Source: JBDKJS01 sp039806065
GTDB taxonomy: Bacteria; Bacteroidota; Bacteroidia; AKYH767-A; 2013-40CM-41-45
NCBI GenBank assembly: GCA_039806065.1
Contig: JBDKJS010000160.1
Location: forward strand, 1-10,822
DNA length: 10,822 nucleotides
Direction: 5' to 3'
In this document: positions 1 through 6,652 of the stretch, piece by piece
How positions within the stretch are numbered: the stretch's first letter is position 1
Layout: the number at the start of each line of letters is the position of its first letter
Program-made: the position numbers and the translations under genes
The notes under the pieces: generated by a model
Seen by the model: the letters and a program-made list of their open reading frames with translations, nothing else
Databases searched by the model: none
Told to the model about the DNA's origin: nothing

Positions 1-1
1 C

Positions 2-310
2 AGTTTCTTTGTAAAAAAGGACACTCGATTTGTTAAAGTAAATTTTCAAGACATATTCTGGATAGAAGCACTCGATAATTACGTAATCATTAAGACGGTT
101 AATAAAGAGCAATTTATTCTACATAGTTCAATGAAGGACATTGAAACAAAACTGCCGCAGTTAAATTTTGCTAGAGTACACCGTAGTTATATTGTGCAGC
201 TAGATAAGATCCAAGCCTTGGAAGAAAATGCTTGTATCATAGATGGCAATAGAATACCTATTGGTAAGTCGCACAAAGATAATTTGATGAGTAGGCTCAA
301 TATGTTTTAA
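2..310 (+). CDS. LytTR-family response regulator, C-terminal DNA-binding domain (5' end outside window)
   Basis: This is the last 102 codons of a gene that enters from the left edge, read in the frame starting at base 2 and ending at TAA 308-310. The visible part is a nearly complete LytTR DNA-binding domain. It has an opening strand (FVKVNFQDIFWIEALDNYV), a central strand pair with FILHSSMKDIE, the family hallmark ARVHRSYIVQLDKI, and a closing segment IPIGKSHKDNLMSRL. In this family the domain usually sits behind a receiver (REC) domain phosphorylated by a LytS/YehU-type histidine kinase. Neither is in the window, so the REC domain is inferred. The protein acts in the cytoplasm as a transcription regulator. 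Only 34 bases separate it from the ABC ATPase gene, so it may control or be cotranscribed with that exporter. Confidence 0.9.
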   Translation, partial: SFFVKKDTRFVKVNFQDIFWIEALDNYVIIKTVNKEQFILHSSMKDIETKLPQLNFARVHRSYIVQLDKIQALEENACIIDGNRIPIGKSHKDNLMSRLNMF

Positions 311-344
311 TAAAATTAGGTATTTTTACAACCTTATTTAAAAG

Positions 345-1103
345 ATGCAAGAAATAATTAAGGTTGAAAATTTAACAAAACGATACGGCTCATCAGTGGC
401 TGTTGATGGCATCAATTTTTCTGTTTTTAAAAATGAAATTTTTGGTTTATTGGGCCCCAACGGAGCGGGCAAAACCACAACTTTAGAAATAATTGAAACA
501 CTTAGAGCTAAATCATCAGGCACTATTACTGTAGCAGGGCATGATGTAGATCAAGCTCCTAATCAGGTAAAAAGTAAAATAGGTGTACAGTTACAAGCAG
601 CAGGTTATTACCCTTCATTAACATTAAGGGAATTAATTGCACTTTTTGCTGGCTTGTATAATGTAAAGGTAGATCACCATCACGTGCTACAATCTGTCGA
701 TTTGTTAGACAAAGCAAATTCAAAATTTAAGGAACTTTCTGGAGGCCAGAAACAGCGCTTTTCTATATGTACCACGCTCATAAACAAACCTGAAATTATT
801 TTTCTTGACGAACCAACCACCGGCCTTGATCCACAAGCACGAAGAAGCCTTTGGGACCTTATCAAGCAAATACGCAATAGGGGCACAACAATTATTTTAA
901 CTACCCATTACATGGATGAAGCAGAATACCTATGCGATCGAGTGGCCATTATGGATGAAGGGAAAATTATCACTATCGCTTCACCAATAGTGCTTATTGA
1001 TCAATTAATAGCCAGTGGATTTGAACGTACAGTTGAAGCTAAAAAGGCCACACTTGAAGATGTTTTTCTTTCCCTTACTGGCAAGGCCATTCGCGATTTA
1101 TAA
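345..1103 (+). CDS. ABC-2 type exporter, ATP-binding protein
   Basis: This is a 252-residue cytoplasmic ATPase that powers an ABC-2 family exporter. All nucleotide-binding motifs are present: Walker A GPNGAGKTT (37-45), a Q-loop glutamine near 82, signature LSGGQKQR (131-138), Walker B IIFLDEP (151-157) with catalytic E156, D-loop GLDPQ (160-164) and the switch histidine H188 in TTH. The C-terminus ends with TLEDVFLSLTGKAIRD, typical of the CcmA/DrrA/NatA-like group, and the length is normal for the shorter members. The ATG at 345 is chosen because the ABC domain starts right after it (IIKVENLTKRYG); no clear Shine-Dalgarno is visible, as is common in Bacteroidota. The permease gene follows 15 bases downstream and is its obvious partner. 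The substrate (drug, ion, lipid or peptide) cannot be told from the sequence. Confidence 0.95.
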   Translation: MQEIIKVENLTKRYGSSVAVDGINFSVFKNEIFGLLGPNGAGKTTTLEIIETLRAKSSGTITVAGHDVDQAPNQVKSKIGVQLQAAGYYPSLTLRELIALFAGLYNVKVDHHHVLQSVDLLDKANSKFKELSGGQKQRFSICTTLINKPEIIFLDEPTTGLDPQARRSLWDLIKQIRNRGTTIILTTHYMDEAEYLCDRVAIMDEGKIITIASPIVLIDQLIASGFERTVEAKKATLEDVFLSLTGKAIRDL

Positions 1104-1118
1104 TCCCCAACTTGCACC

Positions 1119-2246
1119 ATGAACCAATTACCACCTTACAGTCAACTGCGTGCAACTTTAGCCATCGCCAAGGCTAGCCTCCAATCCATCTTACGAAGCC
1201 CAAGTGCTGTTGTTTTTAGTATCGCCTTTCCATTGGTATTTGTACTGGTTTTTGGCCTTCTTGATAATGATGGAGTGCGAATAGATGTTGGATTGCATCC
1301 CGATAGCGACACAGCCACAGTCTCACATCAAATATTAAAACACACCACTTATTTGAATATTGAAGAGGGTGATACAACGCTCCTCTTCAAGGAATTAAGA
1401 AAAGGATCTATCACTGCAGTTATAAAAGTGGGGAAATACAACAACCAAGAAATAATAGAGGTGGTACCATCAGCAGCTGCCATACAAAGCTTGCCGCTTT
1501 TAAGATCGGTATTACAGGGAATGGTATCGGGCATGAATGGAAAAGTATTGGATCATATCAAGGAACACTTAGCCAATGCACAGTTGAATGTTCCACCAAC
1601 TGCCTTCGTAAAGGAATTGTCACCGATCAATGGTCGTAAATATAAGATGATTGATTTTATATTACCAGGTCAGCTGGGATTTGCAGTAATGAGTGCAGGT
1701 GTTTTTGGAACAGCATTTGTTTTTTTTAGTTTGCGAAATACACTAGTGCTCAAAAGGTTTTATGCCACACCGTTAAAGCGCATCAATATAGTTTTGGGCG
1801 AAGCCATTAGCAGAGTTATCTTCCAATCCATCGGGTCTACTGTTTTAATAGTTTCTGGCTATTTTTTATTTGACTTTACACTTATTAATGGTTTTTCTAC
1901 TTTTTTATTGTTGCTCTTATTGTCCATCGTTGGACTCATTATTTTCATGGGTTTTGGTTTTATCGTTAGTGGGATATCCAAAAGCGAAAGTAGCATCCCA
2001 CCTATTGCTAATATCATTACGCTACCTCAGTTTTTATTAGCTGGAACATTTTTTAGTATCAGTGCATTTCCACCATGGCTGCAAGTTATTGCCAAAGTAT
2101 TGCCACTAACCTATTTGAACACAGCCCTAAGAAAAGTGGCATTTGATGGTGCAAGTTTATTGGCCATTTCTTCAGAATTGACCATCTTGGCCATCTGGGG
2201 GGTAGTGGTTTATATCTTAGCTGCGCGTACCTTTAAGTGGGAGTAA
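1119..2246 (+). CDS. ABC-2 type exporter, permease protein
   Basis: This 375-residue inner-membrane protein is the membrane half of the exporter encoded with the preceding ATPase. Six hydrophobic segments are visible at about 29-48, 183-205, 231-252, 260-285, 293-315 and 351-370. A large hydrophilic, presumably extracytoplasmic domain (about 49-180) lies between the first two. This one-plus-five layout with a big first loop is typical of ABC-2 permeases. So are the loop KRFYATPLKR after helix 2 and the late segment LPQFLLAGTFFSISAFPPWL followed by LPLTYLNTALRK. The ATG at 1119 follows the ATPase stop by 15 bases, so the two are almost certainly one transcript. The size is close to that of NatB-type permeases, but this does not establish sodium transport. 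The direction is inferred to be export from the family. Confidence 0.93.
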   Translation: MNQLPPYSQLRATLAIAKASLQSILRSPSAVVFSIAFPLVFVLVFGLLDNDGVRIDVGLHPDSDTATVSHQILKHTTYLNIEEGDTTLLFKELRKGSITAVIKVGKYNNQEIIEVVPSAAAIQSLPLLRSVLQGMVSGMNGKVLDHIKEHLANAQLNVPPTAFVKELSPINGRKYKMIDFILPGQLGFAVMSAGVFGTAFVFFSLRNTLVLKRFYATPLKRINIVLGEAISRVIFQSIGSTVLIVSGYFLFDFTLINGFSTFLLLLLLSIVGLIIFMGFGFIVSGISKSESSIPPIANIITLPQFLLAGTFFSISAFPPWLQVIAKVLPLTYLNTALRKVAFDGASLLAISSELTILAIWGVVVYILAARTFKWE

Positions 2247-2261
2247 AACTTAAACTTTTTT
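2232..2261 (+). terminator. possible intrinsic terminator overlapping the permease stop codon
   Basis: A perfect 7-bp inverted repeat, TTTAAGT (2232-2238) with ACTTAAA (2248-2254), encloses a 9-base loop that contains the permease stop codon TAA at 2244-2246. One C and a run of six T (2256-2261) follow. The shape fits a Rho-independent terminator closing the LytTR/ABC operon. The stem has only one G-C pair, so it is weak and could be chance in AT-rich DNA. Confidence 0.35.
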
Positions 2262-2348
2262 ACCATCACCACAACTTATTTTACATTACACTTACTTAAG
2301 TTAACCAAAGCCTCATAGTTTATAATTAGAGTTTTGTTAATTTGCATT

Positions 2349-5300
2349 ATGAAGCTAAAATATTCTATCATCCTTTTGTTATTTTGTTTATTGTTTGCCT
2401 TATTGGCAAAGGGTCAACGAGGCAAGCAGGGTAATGTAAGTTTGTCTGGAAATACAATTATAAACGAGTACACATCCCTAAGTCTTGATGCTTCGCCTGG
2501 CGTTACCCAAATAACCGTTGCCAACGCCATATTGAATGCGAATAGCAGGTTTTCATCTAGCCTGCAGCCGGGCGATTTAGTCTTTATCATTCAGATGCAA
2601 GGGATGAGCATTGACAATAGCGATGGCAACAGTTATGGTAGCATATTAAGTTATAATAATTGTGGTAATCATGAGTTTAAGGAAGTTAGAAGTGTTTCTG
2701 GTAATGCAATAGAGTTCAATTGTGGTTTGCAATTTGGATATAGTGTAACTGGCAAAACTCAAATTATTAGGGTGCCAAGATATGAGTCATTAGTTTTATT
2801 AGCAGGTGCTAATGTTAGTTGTGAATCGTGGAATGGCGCTACAGGCGGTGTATTGGTAGCTGAAGTTTTAGGGGCAACTTTTTTACAAGCTGGAACATCT
2901 TTCAATACTAGTGGCCGTGGTTTTAGGGGTGGTTTTACCTATGAAAATAATAGCATATATGGTGTTACTAATTTCCGTTGGACGGATGATGGTTATGGTG
3001 GACTAAAAGGTGAGGGCACAGCTGGAGCTTGGTCTGATTATGATTTGTTAGGTGGACGATTTTGTAAGGGAGCTCCCGCCAATGCTGGTGGTGGTGGCAA
3101 TGCGCACAATGCAGGCGGTGGTGGTGGTGGTAATGCTGGAAATCCAGGTTCCTATACCGGATTGGGTAACCCCAGTTTGTCTACACCTGCTTGGTCAGCA
3201 GCATGGAATTTAGAATTCCCTGGTTTTGCTGCATTCACTTCTTCGGGAGGGGGTAAAGGCGGGTATACTTTTTCTGATAACAATCAAAATGCACTAACTA
3301 CTGGTATCTTTAATAATTTATGGGGTGGTGATTGGCGAAGAGACAATGGAGGCCGTGGTGGGGCCCCACTTGATTATTCATCCAAGAGAATATTTATGGG
3401 AGGCGGAGGCGGTGCAGGCGATCAAAATGATAATAAAGGTGGTGATGGTGGTGCTGGAGGAGGTATTATTTATCTGCTCACCTATGGCAATGTAGATGGT
3501 CTTGGTTCTTTAGTAAGCGATGGAGTAAACGGGGAAAGTACTACCAACAATGGTACTGATGGCGCTGGTGGTGGTGGAGGAGGTGGTTGTATAGTGATAC
3601 AATCTACAGGTAGTGTGAATGGACTAATCATCAATGCTAGAGGGGGCAATGGAGGTAATCAAAATGTAAATTTATTTACTGATGAGGCTGAAGGACCAGG
3701 TGGTGGCGGAGGGGGCGGCTATGTTGCTTTTGGTGCTGGCTCCAATACAGTTGCCACTGCTGGTGGAGTTCATGGGTCTACCAATTCGTTTTCACTAAGT
3801 GAATTTACGCCTAATGGTGCCACCTCAGGAGGCAATGGAATAAGTAATGGGAGTATCAATAGTTTTGACATAGCTACACTTCAAGACACCATTTGTGCAG
3901 GGCAAGCAGCTACCTTAACTGCTGTAATCAATGGAACCCTGCCAATTGGGGGAAGTGTACAATGGTTTGATGTGGCCAATGGAGGAACACCCCTCCATAC
4001 CGGAATTAGTTTCACCACTCCAGTGCTTTTTGCTGATCGCACCTATTGGATAGGAGTTTGCCCCGGAAGTTTTAGAAGTCAAGTTAATGTAAAGGTTGAG
4101 GTATTAACTGCTACTGCACAAGCTGCTGTTGCTTGCCAGGGTGGAGCTACTAGTTTTACAGCTTTAGCCAGTAGTAATCAAATTGGAAGCACCCTTTTTT
4201 ACAATTGGAATTATGGCGATGGGATAGGCACTTCCTCCATGCTAAATGATAACTATACTTATGCTGATGCAGGCACTTATGCAGCAAGCTTTACAGTTAC
4301 TTCATTAGGAGGATGTTCCTCTACGGTGCCAGTAAGCGTAGTGGTCAACAGTTCGCCTCAGGTTGATGTTGTAGCTGATACGGTATTAGGTTGCAGCCCA
4401 TTCCAAGTAGATTTCAATTATGCGGGATTGGCTGATAATTATAGTTGGAATTTTGGTAATGGCAATACCTCTTCAGTAGCTACGCCTAATGTTATTTATT
4501 CCCTTCCAGGTACTTATAGTATTACGTTAGTGGCCAGTAATAGTAATGGATGTAGTACTTTGGTGAATAGGCCAAATTACATTGTAGTTCGCCCTACTCC
4601 AACGGCACTATTTACTATGTCTGATTCAATTTGTGTAGCAGCAAATTTAGCATTGCAAAACAACTCTGCAGGAGCGGGTTATAGTTACACGTGGAACTTT
4701 GGTGATGGGCAAACCAGCGCTGCCACCAACCCTACTCACAGTTATGGTTCAGCTGGGAGTTATCAAATTACTTTTATAGTGACTAATTCATTCGGATGTG
4801 AATCTTCTCGAGCTGATTCCGTTTTGGTTTTGGATGCTCCAATTGTCAATGTTACTGCTTCAACAGTATCAGGATGTGCTCCCGTAACAGTCACTTTTAC
4901 CAATAACACTATTGGTAACAATAATTTTCAATGGTATTTTGGTGATGGGGGTTCTAGCAATGTGGCATCGCCCAGTTATATATATGGCAATGCTGGCAAT
5001 TTTCAAGTACTATTGGAAGTTACCAACTCATTAGGATGTTCTGTAAGTGATACAATTAGTCAAATTTCGGTAGGTAATCAGCCGCAAGCTTCATTTACAG
5101 CGCTCAATGGCTGCTTGAATGATCCCACGCAATTCAATGATGCTAGCATAGCCAATCCTGGAGCTACTTACCAATGGTTGTTTGGCGATGGCAACACCGC
5201 AAATAGCAATTCAAGTGTAACACATTTATATGCCAATGCAGGGTCATATATTACACAACTAATAGTTAGTGAAGGTTTGGGCTGTGCTGACACATTGATT

Positions 5301-6530
5301 GATACAGTTACAGTTCATGATTTACCACAGGTTAGCTTTAGTAATACACTTGCGCCTCTATGCGATTCAGCAACTATACAATTTAGCAATGCAACCATCG
5401 GTGGCACTTTTTACCAATGGTATTTTGGCGATGGTGATAGTAGCAACCTAGTTGATCCTATTCATTTTTACAACGCCTCTGGTAATTATGATGTTACTTT
5501 AATTGCCACAAGCACTCAAGGATGCGTGAGTAGTAGAACAATAATGGATGCAATAAGAGTTGGAATCACACCTGATATAGCATTATCCATTTCAGATACG
5601 CTATTGTGTATTAATGATTGTATTAATCTTCAAGTAACTAATCCTATTTTAAACACTAACTATGCTTGGTCGCTTCCAGGAAGTAGCCAGGGGAACGCAA
5701 ATGGTACAACTCTAAATAATGCTTGTTATACCACAGCCGGAAATTTTAATATTACATTAATGGCAGTCAATGGACAGTGCATGGCTACCAATATGCTCAC
5801 CAACATTATTCAGGTTAGTGCCTGTTCAGCCGTGGCGGCAGCATTTATGGCGGCAGATTCTACTATTTGTGAAAATAACTGCATTAATTTTTTCGATTTA
5901 TCACAAAATGCAACCGGTTGGAACTGGGTCTTTGATGGTGGTATTCCCGCTACTTCAGCACTTCAATTCCCAGGTCAAATATGCTACCCTTCGTCTGGCA
6001 ATTTTAATGTAATGCTTGTAGTGGGCAATGCTGGAGGATTAGATACACTTTTAGCCCCGGCACTGGTAACAGTAAGTGCAGCACCCCCTACCCCAACCAT
6101 TTTCATGGTAGATGACACGCTTTATAGTTCTGCTATAAGCGGCAATCAATGGTTTTTTAACAACATTATTTTATTCGGAGCAACTTCCAATTATTTTGTA
6201 CCAACTGCAAATGGCACTTATTCCGTTGTTGTCGCTTCGCCCGATGGATGCACAAGTCAATCAGATACTTTTGCTGTAATTATTAATGGATTAAATTTAA
6301 ATGACCAAACGATGATTAGGGTTTTTCCTAATCCTGTAATTAATTCATTTCATATTCAAAGCAATGAAACTATATTGGGCTTAGATTTGTATGATGCAAT
6401 GGGGCGATTGATTAGCAAACTCAATCCCGTGCTCAGCGAACATGTTTTGGAAAAATTGGCTACTGGTAGCTATCAGCTGAAAATTACTATTAAGGATGCT
6501 GTTAAAATAATTCGATTGGTAAAACAGTAA
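2349..6530 (+). CDS. giant T9SS-secreted glycine-rich, PKD-repeat surface protein
   Basis: This 1393-residue exported protein reads, in order: a Sec signal peptide (1-23, a long Leu/Ile core ending AKGQ); an N-terminal module with GDLVFIIQMQG and WNGATGGVL, a pattern I recall from other large Bacteroidota secreted proteins; a glycine-rich region (about 191-500); an Ig-like segment (about 510-587); about eight PKD-type repeats (591-1243); a short spacer domain; and a T9SS type A sorting tail (about 1322-1393, with RVFPNP). It should cross the inner membrane by Sec and the outer membrane by type IX secretion, ending on the surface or in the medium. No catalytic domain is visible, so adhesion or a matrix role is the best guess. 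I chose ATG 2349, where the signal peptide starts, over an in-frame TTG at 2334. It lies between two operons and is probably transcribed alone. Confidence 0.9.
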   Translation: MKLKYSIILLLFCLLFALLAKGQRGKQGNVSLSGNTIINEYTSLSLDASPGVTQITVANAILNANSRFSSSLQPGDLVFIIQMQGMSIDNSDGNSYGSILSYNNCGNHEFKEVRSVSGNAIEFNCGLQFGYSVTGKTQIIRVPRYESLVLLAGANVSCESWNGATGGVLVAEVLGATFLQAGTSFNTSGRGFRGGFTYENNSIYGVTNFRWTDDGYGGLKGEGTAGAWSDYDLLGGRFCKGAPANAGGGGNAHNAGGGGGGNAGNPGSYTGLGNPSLSTPAWSAAWNLEFPGFAAFTSSGGGKGGYTFSDNNQNALTTGIFNNLWGGDWRRDNGGRGGAPLDYSSKRIFMGGGGGAGDQNDNKGGDGGAGGGIIYLLTYGNVDGLGSLVSDGVNGESTTNNGTDGAGGGGGGGCIVIQSTGSVNGLIINARGGNGGNQNVNLFTDEAEGPGGGGGGGYVAFGAGSNTVATAGGVHGSTNSFSLSEFTPNGATSGGNGISNGSINSFDIATLQDTICAGQAATLTAVINGTLPIGGSVQWFDVANGGTPLHTGISFTTPVLFADRTYWIGVCPGSFRSQVNVKVEVLTATAQAAVACQGGATSFTALASSNQIGSTLFYNWNYGDGIGTSSMLNDNYTYADAGTYAASFTVTSLGGCSSTVPVSVVVNSSPQVDVVADTVLGCSPFQVDFNYAGLADNYSWNFGNGNTSSVATPNVIYSLPGTYSITLVASNSNGCSTLVNRPNYIVVRPTPTALFTMSDSICVAANLALQNNSAGAGYSYTWNFGDGQTSAATNPTHSYGSAGSYQITFIVTNSFGCESSRADSVLVLDAPIVNVTASTVSGCAPVTVTFTNNTIGNNNFQWYFGDGGSSNVASPSYIYGNAGNFQVLLEVTNSLGCSVSDTISQISVGNQPQASFTALNGCLNDPTQFNDASIANPGATYQWLFGDGNTANSNSSVTHLYANAGSYITQLIVSEGLGCADTLIDTVTVHDLPQVSFSNTLAPLCDSATIQFSNATIGGTFYQWYFGDGDSSNLVDPIHFYNASGNYDVTLIATSTQGCVSSRTIMDAIRVGITPDIALSISDTLLCINDCINLQVTNPILNTNYAWSLPGSSQGNANGTTLNNACYTTAGNFNITLMAVNGQCMATNMLTNIIQVSACSAVAAAFMAADSTICENNCINFFDLSQNATGWNWVFDGGIPATSALQFPGQICYPSSGNFNVMLVVGNAGGLDTLLAPALVTVSAAPPTPTIFMVDDTLYSSAISGNQWFFNNIILFGATSNYFVPTANGTYSVVVASPDGCTSQSDTFAVIINGLNLNDQTMIRVFPNPVINSFHIQSNETILGLDLYDAMGRLISKLNPVLSEHVLEKLATGSYQLKITIKDAVKIIRLVKQ
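2919..3848 (+). repeat. glycine-rich region of the T9SS protein with recurring Gly-run plus beta-strand units
   Basis: Residues about 191-500 (counted from ATG 2349) are rich in Gly, Asn, Ser and Asp, with runs of four to seven glycines near 246-261, 351-355, 364-372, 406-413 and 449-457. The last three are each followed by a short hydrophobic strand (GIIYLLTYG, CIVIQSTGS, YVAFGAGS). The first two of these then lead into a small polar stretch ending in another Gly pair or cluster. The spacing between these strands is about 41-44 residues, so they look like diverged copies of one unit. Codons in the Gly runs are mixed GGT/GGC/GGA/GGG, so there is no simple DNA tandem repeat that would slip easily. 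Confidence 0.75.
4119..6077 (+). repeat. array of about eight PKD-type repeats (Ig-like fold) in the T9SS protein
   Basis: Repeats of roughly 80 residues occupy about 591-1243 of the protein. Six carry the PKD core W-x-(F/Y)-G-(D/N)-G: NWNYGDG (619-625), SWNFGNG (699-705), TWNFGDG (781-787), QWYFGDG (861-867), QWLFGDG (942-948) and QWYFGDG (1023-1029). Each is followed by a strand of the type Y-x-x-(A/P/S)-G-(T/S/N)-(Y/F). The last two repeats are a variant type: AWSLPG near 1106, and WNWVFDGG near 1191 with a G-x-P loop. PKD domains fold as beta-sandwiches, usually in extracellular adhesion or polysaccharide-binding proteins. The copies are well diverged at DNA level. Confidence 0.9.
6312..6527 (+). 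other. T9SS type A C-terminal sorting domain
   Basis: The last 72 residues of the giant protein show the Por secretion tail pattern: RVFPNPVINSFHI, then LGLDLYDAMGRLISKL, then LATGSYQLKITIKDAVKIIRLVKQ. In the family this domain directs export through the type IX secretion system and is removed by PorU during surface attachment or release. It is the strongest single marker in the window for a Bacteroidota host. Confidence 0.92.
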
Positions 6531-6606
6531 TACTTATATCTGTAAGAAATCACCCAAGTTTATTGATACCAACTGCCACCCTGATGGTATAAAGTACTTG
6601 AACTAA

Positions 6607-6636
6607 GTATGTTTATGGCGCAAGCTTTAAACATAC
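6607..6636. promoter_or_regulatory. inverted repeat upstream of the TonB receptor operon, possible operator or leader hairpin
   Basis: GTATGTTTA (6607-6615) and its exact complement TAAACATAC (6628-6636) are separated by 12 bases and end 16 bases before the ATG at 6653. An 8-bp direct repeat TAAAGTAC (6590-6597 and 6639-6646) flanks it, and a weaker 6-bp inverted pair ATACCA/TGGTAT lies at 6566-6590. No T-run follows, so it does not look like a terminator. It could be an operator or a 5' leader hairpin for the signalling operon. Nothing else is visible in the 122-base gap, and no good match to the Bacteroidota promoter TTG/TAnnTTTG was found. Confidence 0.35.
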
Positions 6637-6652
6637 ACTAAAGTACACCACC

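Noticed and set aside
2329..2345. Bacteroidota -7 promoter box (TAnnTTTG) ahead of the PKD gene
   Set aside because: GAGTTTTG (2329-2336) and TTAATTTG (2337-2344) each miss one base, no TTG element sits at a suitable distance, and both lie almost on the start codon.
2334..2348. TTG at 2334 as the start of the giant PKD protein
   Set aside because: It adds only five residues before an ATG at 2349 that begins a standard signal peptide; ATG is the simpler choice.
3070..3135. GGT-rich DNA run as a phase-variable simple repeat
   Set aside because: The codons are mixed and the run is interrupted by Asn/Ala/His codons; unit changes would be in frame and would not switch the gene.
5770..6012. 80-codon ORF on the + strand within the PKD gene
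   Set aside because: It overlaps the giant protein in another frame, and its sequence shows no domain, signal or start-site support.
2349..6530. Polysaccharide-degrading enzyme
   Set aside because: PKD repeats often accompany such enzymes, but no catalytic domain is visible anywhere in the 1393 residues.
6566..6590. Hairpin ATACCA/TGGTAT as terminator of the PKD gene
   Set aside because: Only 6 bp with a 13-base loop and no T-run behind it.
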